A DNA stretch of 64,000 bases, from assembly GCF_027270315.1 (NCBI RefSeq), contig NZ_CP114413.1, positions 7,440,001 through 7,504,000 on the forward strand, given 5' to 3'. The notes under the pieces were generated by a model. That model saw nothing but the letters and a program-made list of their open reading frames with translations, was not told the origin of the DNA and ran no database searches. Positions within the stretch are counted from its first letter, which is position 1. Each line of letters starts with the position of its first letter. A program made the position numbers and the translations under genes. Origin of the DNA: Streptomyces cinnabarinus. Lineage in GTDB: Bacteria > Actinomycetota > Actinomycetes > Streptomycetales > Streptomycetaceae. This document shows positions 24,144 to 31,715 of this stretch, one piece after another.

Positions 24144-25267
24144 TCGGCCTGCGCTCCCTTGCTGTCCAGGGACTTGGCGACCGCGTCCAGCAGCTCCTGC
24201 CAGGCGGTCTCGAACTTGGCGACGCCCTCGTCCTCCAGCCGGGTGACGACCTCGTCGTAGGAGATGCCGAGGCGCTCCACGGCGGCCAGGTCGGCGCGGG
24301 CCTGCGGGTAGCCGCCGGTGACGGTGTCGCCGGTGATCCGGCCGTGGTCGGCGGTGGCGTTCAGGGTGCCCTCCGGCATGGTGTTGACCGTGCCGGGCGC
24401 GACCAGTTCGTCGACGTAGAGGGTGTCCTTGTACGCCGGGTCCTTCACCCCGGTGGAGGCCCACAGCGGGCGCTGCCGGTTGGCGTCGTCGGCGGCCAGC
24501 TTCAGCCAGCGGTCGGAGGCGAAGACCTCCTCGTACGCCTGGTAGGCGAGGCGGGCGTTGGCGAGGGCGGCGCGGCCCTTGAGGGCGAGTGCCTCCTCGG
24601 TGCCGAGGGCAGTCAGCCGCTGGTCGATCTCGCTGTCCACGCGGGAGACGAAGAAGGACGCGACCGAGTGGATCGGGGCGAGGCCGAGCCCCTTGTCCTT
24701 GGCCTGCTCCAGGCCCGCGAGGTAGGCGTCCATGACCTCGCGGTAGCGCTCCAGGGAGAAGATCAGCGTGACGTTGACGCTGATGCCCTCGGCGAGGACC
24801 GCGGTGATGGCGGGCAGACCCGCCTCGGTCGCCGGGATCTTGATCATGACGTTGGGGCGGTCGACCAGCCAGGCGAGCTGCCTGGCCTCGGCGACGGTGG
24901 CCGCCGTGTCGTGGGCGAGCCGCGGGTCGACCTCGATGGAGACCCGGCCGTCCCGGCCGCCGGTCGCGTCGTACACGGGCCGCAGGATGTCGGCGGCGGC
25001 ACGGACGTCGGCGGTGGTCATCATGCGTACGGCCTCGTCGACCGTGACGCCCCGCACCGCGAGGTCGGCGAGCTGCTCCTCGTAGCCCTCGCCGGAGCCG
25101 ATCGCGGCCTGGAAGATGGACGGGTTGGTGGTGACGCCCACCACGTGCTGGGTGGCGAGGAGTTCGGCGAGGTTGCCGGAGGCGATCCGCTTACGGGACA
25201 GGTCGTCCAGCCAGATGGAGACACCCTCGTCGGAGAGGCGCTGGAGTGCTTCGGTCACTGTGATCAT
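24140..25267 (-). CDS. tal: Transaldolase
   Basis: This 375-residue protein transfers dihydroxyacetone units between sugar phosphates. The active-site region PNVMIKIPATEAGLPAI carries the Schiff-base lysine. GVTTNPSIFQAAI, VNVTLIFSLERY and SVASFFVSRVDSEID are the other family motifs. This is the long actinobacterial form. ATG 25267 follows an AGAAAGAAG ribosome site; an upstream extension in frame is Pro/Ser/Arg-rich and is not convincing. It sits 19 bases downstream of tkt. Confidence 0.95.
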   Translation of the reverse strand: MITVTEALQRLSDEGVSIWLDDLSRKRIASGNLAELLATQHVVGVTTNPSIFQAAIGSGEGYEEQLADLAVRGVTVDEAVRMMTTADVRAAADILRPVYDATGGRDGRVSIEVDPRLAHDTAATVAEARQLAWLVDRPNVMIKIPATEAGLPAITAVLAEGISVNVTLIFSLERYREVMDAYLAGLEQAKDKGLGLAPIHSVASFFVSRVDSEIDQRLTALGTEEALALKGRAALANARLAYQAYEEVFASDRWLKLAADDANRQRPLWASTGVKDPAYKDTLYVDELVAPGTVNTMPEGTLNATADHGRITGDTVTGGYPQARADLAAVERLGISYDEVVTRLEDEGVAKFETAWQELLDAVAKSLDSKGAQAE

Positions 25268-25286
25268 CTTCTTTCTGGCGGTCGGA

Positions 25287-27362
25287 TCAACCACGGGCGG
25301 CAGCGAGCGATTCCCGCGCGGCCGCGGCGACGTTCTCGGCGGTGAAGCCGTACTCGGCGAACAGGGTCCGGGCGTCGGCGGAGGCGCCGAAGTGTTCGAG
25401 GGAGACGATGCGTCCTGCGTCACCCACGAACCGGTACCACGTCAGACCGATCCCGGCTTCGACCGCGACACGCGCTCGCACGGACGGCGGAATGACGGCG
25501 TCGCGGTACTCGCGCGGCTGCTGCTCGAACCACTCCACCGACGGCATCGACACCACGCGGGCGCCGATCCCCTCGGCTTCGAGCAGTTCGCGCGCGGCGA
25601 CGGCGAGCTGGACCTCGGAGCCGGTGGCGACGATCACGACGTCCGGCACCTCGGTGGAGGCGTCCCGCAGGACGTAACCGCCCTTGGCCGCCTCCTCGTT
25701 GCGCTCGTACGTCGGCACGCCCTGGCGGGTCAGCGCGAGGCCGTGCGGGGCCGGGTCGGTGGCGTGCCGGCGCAGGATCTCCGCCCAGGCGACGGCGGTC
25801 TCGTTGGCGTCGGCGGGCCGGACGAGGTTCAGGCCCGGGATGGCGCGCAGCGAGGCCAGGTGCTCGACCGGCTGGTGGGTGGGGCCGTCCTCGCCGAGGC
25901 CGATGGAGTCGTGCGTCCACACATAGGTGACGGGCAGCTGCATCAGCGCGGACATCCGGACGGCGTTGCGCATGTAGTCGGAGAAGACCAGGAAGGTGCC
26001 GCCGTAGACCCGGGTGTTGCCGTGCAGGGCGATGCCGTTCATCTCCGCGGCCATGGAGAACTCACGGATGCCGAAGTGGATGGTGCGGCCGTAGGGGTCG
26101 GCCTCCGGCAGCGGGTTGCCCGTCGGCAGGAAGGAGCTGGTGCTGTCGATGGTGGTGTTGTTCGACCCGGCCAGGTCGGCGGAGCCGCCCCAGAGTTCGG
26201 GGAGGACCGCGCCGAGCGACTGAAGGACCTTGCCGGAGGCGGCGCGGGTGGCGACGGACTTGCCGGGCTCGAAGACGGGGAGGGCGGACTCCCAGCCCTC
26301 GGGGAGCTGACCGGCCACGATCCGGTCGAACAGCGCGGCGCGCTCGGGGTTCTCGGTGCGCCACTCGGCGAGACGCTTGTCCCAGGCCGTGTGCGATTCG
26401 GCGCCCCGGTCGAGGGCGCGGCGGCTGTGGGCGAGCACCTCGTCGGCGACCTCGAAGGTGCGCGCCGGGTCGAAGCCCAGCAGCCGCTTGGTGGCGCCGA
26501 TCTCGTCCTCGCCGAGGGCGGAGCCGTGCGAGGCCTCGGTGTCGCGGGCGTTCGGGGCGGGCCAGGCGATGATGGTGCGCATCGCGATGATCGAGGGGCG
26601 CCCGGTCTCCGCCCGCGCTGCCGTCAGCGCCGCGTACAGGGCGGGGACGTCGACATCGCCGTCCTCGGTGGGCTCGATGCGCTGGGTGTGCCAGCCGTAG
26701 GCCTCGTAGCGCTTCAGCACGTCCTCGGAGAACGCGGTCGCGGTGTCGCCCTCGATGGAGATGTGGTTGTCGTCGTAGAGGAAGACCAGGTTGCCGAGCT
26801 TCTGGTGGCCCGCGAGGGAGGAGGCCTCGGCGGAGACACCCTCCTCCAGGTCGCCGTCGGAGACGATCGCCCAGATGGTGTGGTCGAACGGGGACTCGCC
26901 CTCGGGGGCCTCGGGGTCGAACAGGCCGCGCTCGTAGCGGGCGGCCATCGCCATGCCGACGGCGTTGGCGACGCCCTGTCCGAGAGGTCCCGTGGTGGTC
27001 TCGACGCCCGCGGTGTGGCCGTACTCGGGGTGACCGGGCGTCTTCGACCCCTGGGTGCGGAAGGTCTTGAGGTCGTCCAGCTCCAGCTCGTACCCGGCGA
27101 GGAAGAGCTGGGTGTAGAGCGTCAGCGAGGTGTGGCCGGGGGAGAGGACGAAGCGGTCACGGCCGGTCCACTCCGGATCGGCGGGGTCGTGCCGCATCGC
27201 CTTCTGAAAGATCGTGTACGCGGCGGGCGCCAGGCTCATCGCGGTGCCGGGGTGGCCGTTGCCCACCTTCTGTACGGCATCCGCCGCCAGCAGGCGGGCG
27301 GTGTCGACGGCACGCCGGTCGAGTTCGGTCCATTCGAAGCTGTCCGGTGTCCGCGTGCTCAT
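25287..27362 (-). CDS. tkt: Transketolase
   Basis: This 691-residue thiamine-diphosphate enzyme transfers two-carbon units. It shows GNGHPGTAMSLAPAAYTIF with the catalytic His, the ThDP/Mg motif GDGDLEEG-type segment VSDGDLEEGVSAEASSLAGH...N, and the C-terminal transketolase signature around VYGGTFLVFSDYMRNAVRMSALM and DSIGLGEDGPTHQPVEHLA. It is the first gene of the leftward pentose-phosphate operon. The promoter must lie in the 100-base gap (27363-27462) shared with the divergent AraC gene. Confidence 0.95.
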   Translation of the reverse strand: MSTRTPDSFEWTELDRRAVDTARLLAADAVQKVGNGHPGTAMSLAPAAYTIFQKAMRHDPADPEWTGRDRFVLSPGHTSLTLYTQLFLAGYELELDDLKTFRTQGSKTPGHPEYGHTAGVETTTGPLGQGVANAVGMAMAARYERGLFDPEAPEGESPFDHTIWAIVSDGDLEEGVSAEASSLAGHQKLGNLVFLYDDNHISIEGDTATAFSEDVLKRYEAYGWHTQRIEPTEDGDVDVPALYAALTAARAETGRPSIIAMRTIIAWPAPNARDTEASHGSALGEDEIGATKRLLGFDPARTFEVADEVLAHSRRALDRGAESHTAWDKRLAEWRTENPERAALFDRIVAGQLPEGWESALPVFEPGKSVATRAASGKVLQSLGAVLPELWGGSADLAGSNNTTIDSTSSFLPTGNPLPEADPYGRTIHFGIREFSMAAEMNGIALHGNTRVYGGTFLVFSDYMRNAVRMSALMQLPVTYVWTHDSIGLGEDGPTHQPVEHLASLRAIPGLNLVRPADANETAVAWAEILRRHATDPAPHGLALTRQGVPTYERNEEAAKGGYVLRDASTEVPDVVIVATGSEVQLAVAARELLEAEGIGARVVSMPSVEWFEQQPREYRDAVIPPSVRARVAVEAGIGLTWYRFVGDAGRIVSLEHFGASADARTLFAEYGFTAENVAAAARESLAAARG

Positions 27363-27462
27363 CTGTAGCCAGTCCTCTTCAAGAGTTCATCGAATGATGC
27401 GTCGTTCCTGGTGAGACGCGTTCGACTGTAAAAGTCTGACTTTTTCGAGGGAAGGTCCAGGT

Positions 27463-28431
27463 GTGTCAGCCTGTGGTGAAAGTGGGACAGCGGGCCGACG
27501 GCTGAGGCGGTACAAGAGGGATATGGCAGGCAGAGCGGTACAAGGCGCCGAAGGGATCGCCGGAGGGATCAGGACCTTCCCCTTCCCGGTCGACCTGAGT
27601 GTGCTCGGTGTCGGCATGCAGGTCGGCCCGATGGGCCCCGAGCGCACCTGGCACGCCGACGCGCCCCTGGACCGGGTGCACCGCATCGACTTCCACGTCG
27701 TGATGCTGTTCGACGAGGGTCCCGTCCGCCACATGATCGACTTCACGGAGTACGAGGCGAACGCCGGCGACCTCCTGTGGATCCGCCCCGGCCAGATCCA
27801 CCGCTTCTCGGCGACCAGCGAGTACCGGGGCACCGTCCTCACCATGCAGCCCGGCTTCCTGCCCCGCGCGACGGTCGAGGCGACCGGCCTCTACCGCTAC
27901 GACCTGCCGCCCCTGCTCCACCCCGGCGAACCCCAGCTCACCGGCCTGCGCACGGCGCTCGACCAACTCCGCCGCGAGTACGAGGACACGACCACGCTTC
28001 CCCTGAGCCTGCACACCGCGGTGCTGCGGCACTCCCTCTCGGCGTTCCTGCTGCGGCTCGCGCATCTCGCGGCGAGCTCCCATGACACGGCCCGTCGGGA
28101 GGCGGGTTCGGCCTTCACCCAGTTCCGGGACGCGGTGGAGCGCGGCTTCGCCACCAACCACAGCGTGAGCGCCTACGCCGACCAGCTCGGCTGCTCGCGG
28201 CGCACCCTCGTCCGGGCGGTCCGTGCGGCGACCGGCGAGACGCCGAAGAGCTTCATCGACAAACGGGTGATCCTGGAGGCCAAGCGGTTGCTGGCGCACA
28301 CGGATCTGCCGGTCGGGCGGGTCGGGGTGGCGGTGGGGTTTCCGGACGCGGCGAACTTCTCCAAGTTCTTCCACCAGCACACGGAGGTGACTCCGGCGGG
28401 GTTCCGGGCGGAACTGCGCCGGATGTCCTAG
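27463..28431 (+). CDS. AraC-family transcriptional regulator
   Basis: This 322-residue protein has an N-terminal cupin-like sensor domain (FHVVMLFDEGPVRHMIDF, GDLLWIRPGQIHRFS). Its C-terminal double helix-turn-helix spans about residues 215-315 (SVSAYADQLGCSRRTLVRAVRAATGETPKSFIDKR, then VGRVGVAVGFPDAANFSKFFHQHTEVTPAGFR). GTG 27463 is preferred because GAGGGAAGG lies seven bases upstream; ATG 27523 is the alternative, but its AGAGGG is too close. It is transcribed divergently from tkt. Control of the pentose-phosphate operon is possible from position, but the sequence does not prove it. Confidence 0.85.
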   Translation: MSACGESGTAGRRLRRYKRDMAGRAVQGAEGIAGGIRTFPFPVDLSVLGVGMQVGPMGPERTWHADAPLDRVHRIDFHVVMLFDEGPVRHMIDFTEYEANAGDLLWIRPGQIHRFSATSEYRGTVLTMQPGFLPRATVEATGLYRYDLPPLLHPGEPQLTGLRTALDQLRREYEDTTTLPLSLHTAVLRHSLSAFLLRLAHLAASSHDTARREAGSAFTQFRDAVERGFATNHSVSAYADQLGCSRRTLVRAVRAATGETPKSFIDKRVILEAKRLLAHTDLPVGRVGVAVGFPDAANFSKFFHQHTEVTPAGFRAELRRMS

Positions 28432-28484
28432 GCGGACGGCGGCGCTGTCCGCCGGGGCGGAGGCGTCGGTCGGGGTGGGCGGCG

Positions 28485-29354
28485 TCAACCCCGGTTGGGG
28501 CGCGGAGGGTTGTTGTACACCACCTTCCCGATGACCGGTGCGTGATAGACGCCGTACCGGTGATCGTGGTGGTCTCCGGCGTACTGGGCCGGTGCCTCGG
28601 CGGGAGTCGGTGCGGGGGGAGCGGACGCGGTGGCCTGGGGCGCCGGTACCATCTCGCGCACGGTCGCGAGTGCCGCTTCGGCGGCGTTCGCCGCGGCGCG
28701 GACCTGGGAGCCGGATGCGTCGGCCTCGCTCTTGAGTCCGTTGGCGAGGTCACTGATCCCGCGAATGACCAGGGCGTCGACCCGGCGGCTGAGCTCGGCG
28801 GCGTGGGAGATGCCGTTGGCCTCCATCTCGATCGCCACGGCGTCGTTGTAGTGGTGCTTGATGTGCTTGGCGAGCGCGGAGGCGTCGTCGTCCAGCACGA
28901 CGTCACCGGCGGCGATCGGCTTGTAGTGAGCCTTGGTGCCCAGGGCGTCGAAGGCTGCCCCTTCCAGCGCGTGGCTGGCGTGCCACGCGTCGGGACGGAC
29001 GTGGAAACCCTCCTTGGTCTGCTTGCCGCCCTGATAGGCGACGACCTTGGTGGCGACCACCACGTCCCCGATGGCGACGTCCTTCTTCAGCGAACCTGCG
29101 ACGCCGACGAAGATCACTGCTTGTGGCTGGAGCCAGTTGATGACGCGCTCGGTGAGGACTGCCGCGTTGAGCGACTTCTCACCGGTCCGGACGAGCGCCA
29201 CATGCCACGGAGTACCGTCCAGCCGGCCGACCTTGGCGCGCGTGCCCTGCGGGTGCACGAGGGTTTCGAGTTCGCCGAGGCGCGTGCGTACGGCCTCGTA
29301 CTCCAGCGGGAGCGCGGTCAGGATCGCGACGATGGGGCGCGGGATGTCGGGCAC
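28485..29354 (-). CDS. Nucleoside phosphorylase / MTA-SAH nucleosidase-family protein with motif-like C-terminal tail
   Basis: This 289-residue protein has a PNP_UDP_1 fold over residues 1-215. It shows VAILTALPLEYEAVRTRLGE, VALVRTGEKSLNAAVLTERVI, VIFVGVAGSLKKDVAIGDVVVA, the substrate motif AVAIEMEANGISHAAEL and IRGISDLANG with the catalytic Asp. It would cleave the glycosidic bond of a purine nucleoside or related compound. The C-terminus is unusual: an Ala/Pro linker followed by a short conserved-looking tail with core RYGVYHAPVIGKVVYNNP. GTG 29354 is chosen because the fold starts there and GAGG lies upstream; the ATG at 29438 has no ribosome site. PNP-type domains also occur as effectors in bacterial conflict systems. 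Confidence 0.75.
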   Translation of the reverse strand: MPDIPRPIVAILTALPLEYEAVRTRLGELETLVHPQGTRAKVGRLDGTPWHVALVRTGEKSLNAAVLTERVINWLQPQAVIFVGVAGSLKKDVAIGDVVVATKVVAYQGGKQTKEGFHVRPDAWHASHALEGAAFDALGTKAHYKPIAAGDVVLDDDASALAKHIKHHYNDAVAIEMEANGISHAAELSRRVDALVIRGISDLANGLKSEADASGSQVRAAANAAEAALATVREMVPAPQATASAPPAPTPAEAPAQYAGDHHDHRYGVYHAPVIGKVVYNNPPRPNRG

Positions 29355-29480
29355 GGCGTCGGCCTCGCTTCGGCGGGTGGATGTCCGAGGCTTTGACGGT
29401 ATGGCATCCGGCCGGTGAGAGATGCCCACTTGCCCCATTTCGGTTGCCGCAGCGCGACCGTCGGCAAGGGCGTTGGCCGA

Positions 29481-29987
29481 CTAGGCGAGAGGGGGCGCGA
29501 AGTCGGCCGGCTGTCCGCCGACTCCCATGCGGCGGACGCCGCGTGGCGACAGCGTCATCGGGCCCATCCAGCCCATGTGGACCAGGGCGACCTGGGACGG
29601 CAGCGGGGTCACGGGGTCGACCGACCTGCCGTGCGACCAGTTCTGGAACAGGCCCTCCGTGGTCTCCACGGCGGACACGACCATGGTCACCTTGAGTTCG
29701 CCGTCGCCCCAGGTGTGCCACAACGCCCAGCCCTCGGGCCGGGGTTCGACACCGAACCGCGCACAGGTCTCGTCGTAGTCCGCCAGCCCGCCGGGCCTGA
29801 GCACCGCGGCGCCGAAGAGCCGGACGAGGGGGCGGTCCTCCTCCAGGCAGCCGTCGCCCTCGAAGTGGTAGTGGTGCAGTGCTCTCGCCAGCGCGGTGAC
29901 ATGGTGCTGGAGCTCGTCGGACGCCGCGAGGGTGACCCGGTGGGCCAGGCGCTCGATCTCGCGGAGGTACTCCAGTTCGGTGGGCAT
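29481..29987 (-). CDS. Hypothetical protein
   Basis: This 168-residue soluble protein is not recognised. It starts MPTELEYLREIERLAHRVTLAASDELQHHV and is acidic and helical at first. It then turns into a mixed segment with several Trp (EGWALWHTWGDGELKVTMVVSAVETTEGLFQNWSHG) and ends GWMGPMTLSPRGVRRMGVGGQPADFAPPLA. There is no signal peptide or membrane segment. ATG 29987 is favoured over an in-frame ATG at 30044, but neither has a clear ribosome site. Codon bias strongly supports coding. Confidence 0.6.
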   Translation of the reverse strand: MPTELEYLREIERLAHRVTLAASDELQHHVTALARALHHYHFEGDGCLEEDRPLVRLFGAAVLRPGGLADYDETCARFGVEPRPEGWALWHTWGDGELKVTMVVSAVETTEGLFQNWSHGRSVDPVTPLPSQVALVHMGWMGPMTLSPRGVRRMGVGGQPADFAPPLA

Positions 29988-30072
29988 GGCGCGCAGTCTT
30001 GCATCGGAGCAGGCGCCGGCGGTCCGAATTTTTCTGGCTGACATCCGGGCCGCCTGCGCCGTACCGCCCAGG

Positions 30073-31458
30073 TCAGCGGCCGAAGTTGAACCAGTTGACG
30101 TTCACGAAGTCGGCGGGTTGCCCGCTGGTGAAGGTCAGATAGACGTCGTGCGTGCCCGTCACCGCGCCGATGTTGGCCGGGATCGTCCGCCAGCTCTGCC
30201 AGCCGCCCGTGTTGCCCACCGCGAAGCTGCCGATGGGCGCGTTGCCACGGCTGTCCAGACGCACCTCCACCAGTCCGCTGACCCCGAACCCGGCACCGCT
30301 CGCGACCCGGGCGACGAACTGAGTGGCCGCCGAGGAGCCGAAGTTGACGCCCCGGAACAACGCCCAGTCACCGTTGGCGATCGCGCCGATGTTCTGGCCG
30401 CCGCCCGTGTCGGAGGTCGCCTCGGTGATCGTGCCGGACTGGCTGTCGCGGGACTCGGCCTGGATGGCGCTGTAGGCGTCCCGGTTACCGGTCGGCGGGG
30501 GTGTGGTACCGCCCCCACTGGACAGCACCTGGACATAGTCCACGACCATCGAGTGGCCTGGCACGGTCGCGGCGTCCGGGCCGCCGCCGAACGCGTCCAC
30601 GAAGCCGCCGCCCATCGCCACGTTCAGGATGATGAAGAAGCCGTGGTTGGTGGCGTTGGCCCAGGTCGTCGCGTCGACCTGATTGGCGCGCACCGTGTGG
30701 TAGTTGATGTCATCGACGTAGAAGCGGATCTGCTCCGGGCTGGTCGAGCGGTCCCATTCCAGCGCGTAGGTGTGGAAGCCCGCCTGACACGTGGCGCCGG
30801 GGCAGGCGCGGGAACCGCCGATGCCGGTCGTCTCGTTGCAGGGGCCGCCGGGGCTGGTGCCGCAGTGCATGGTCGACCAGACGGTGTTGAGGCCCTGGAC
30901 GTTCTCCATGATGTCCAGCTCGCCGACGCTCGGCCAGTTCCACCAGTTGCCGCGGTAGGGCGTGCCGAGCATCCAGAAGGCGGGCCAGTAGCCGCGGGCC
31001 GCGGCGCCGGTGACGTTCGGCATCTGGATCCGGGACTGCACCCGCAGCTTGCCGCCCGCCGGGGGCTGGAAGTCGCCGCGGTTGGTCTCGATGCGGCCGG
31101 ACGTCCAGTTGCCGGAGGCGTCGCGGCGCGGGGTGATACGGAGGTTGCCGTTGCCGTCCAGGGCCACGTTGTTGGTGCTGGACGTCATGTTCTCGATCTC
31201 ACCGGTGCCCCAGTTGGCGGGGCCGCCGGGGTAGCCGTGGCCGGTCGCGTACTGCCAGTTGGCGGTGTTGACGCCGGTGCCGGCCGCGCCGTTGAAGTCG
31301 TCCACGAAGACCTGGGTCCAGCCGGACGGGGGCGGCGGGGCGGCGGCGTCCGCGGACGCGACGGCGGCCGCCGCCAGGCCCAGGGCGCTGCACAGGGCGA
31401 TGAGCGCGCGCCGCACAGGGCGCCGTTGTCTGTGGGGAGTGCCGGAGGTTTCACTCAT
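30073..31458 (-). CDS. Secreted GH16 endo-beta-1,3-glucanase with C-terminal CBM6-like domain
   Basis: This 461-residue exported enzyme is predicted to cut beta-1,3-glucans such as laminarin or fungal wall glucan. It has an N-terminal signal peptide (arginines, then ALIALCSALGLAAAAVASADAAA). The GH16 domain covers residues 45-320 with the catalytic motif GELDIMEN (E180, D182, E185). A TTPPPTG linker follows, and residues 335-461 form a jelly-roll carbohydrate-binding module of the CBM6 type (YSAIQAESRDSQSGT...NIGAIANGDWALF...DVYLTFT). A perfect LacI-type palindrome lies 56 bases upstream of the start, so repression by a sugar-responsive regulator is expected. Confidence 0.9.
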   Translation of the reverse strand: MSETSGTPHRQRRPVRRALIALCSALGLAAAAVASADAAAPPPPSGWTQVFVDDFNGAAGTGVNTANWQYATGHGYPGGPANWGTGEIENMTSSTNNVALDGNGNLRITPRRDASGNWTSGRIETNRGDFQPPAGGKLRVQSRIQMPNVTGAAARGYWPAFWMLGTPYRGNWWNWPSVGELDIMENVQGLNTVWSTMHCGTSPGGPCNETTGIGGSRACPGATCQAGFHTYALEWDRSTSPEQIRFYVDDINYHTVRANQVDATTWANATNHGFFIILNVAMGGGFVDAFGGGPDAATVPGHSMVVDYVQVLSSGGGTTPPPTGNRDAYSAIQAESRDSQSGTITEATSDTGGGQNIGAIANGDWALFRGVNFGSSAATQFVARVASGAGFGVSGLVEVRLDSRGNAPIGSFAVGNTGGWQSWRTIPANIGAVTGTHDVYLTFTSGQPADFVNVNWFNFGR

Positions 31459-31513
31459 GGGGGGTGCTGCCTCTCGGGTACGGGTGTGGGGTGCGGGGAG
31501 GCTCCGAGAACGC

Positions 31514-31529
31514 TTGAGAGCGCTCTCAA
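31514..31529. promoter_or_regulatory. LacI-family operator upstream of the GH16 gene
   Basis: This perfect 16-base palindrome, TTGAGAGCGCTCTCAA, has the central CG and GAGCGCTC core typical of LacI-family operators that control polysaccharide genes in Streptomyces. It lies 56 bases upstream of the GH16 start. No LacI gene is present in the window, so the regulator would act in trans. Confidence 0.75.
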
Positions 31530-31639
31530 AGTGTCGCCAATGTGCTCCCCGGCACTCCGGCCGTCAAGAGGTGAAGCGGAGAAATCCCTTTCACGGGACG
31601 GGAGTTCATCCGGTGAACGCGCCTGCACGAGCGTACGGG

Positions 31640-31675
31640 GCGGGGCCCACGGGTGATGGTGTCCGTGGGCCCCGC
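31640..31675. terminator. Hairpin terminator after the chitinase gene
   Basis: The stem has 13 base pairs (31640-31652 with 31663-31675, core CGGGGCCCACGG) with a 10-base loop. It lies about 40 bases beyond the chitinase stop and upstream of the GH16 promoter, so it isolates the two leftward genes. Confidence 0.75.
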
Positions 31676-31715
31676 TTTCTCCTTCGGGGGGTGTTCAGTT
31701 GTGGCTTGTGCGGTG

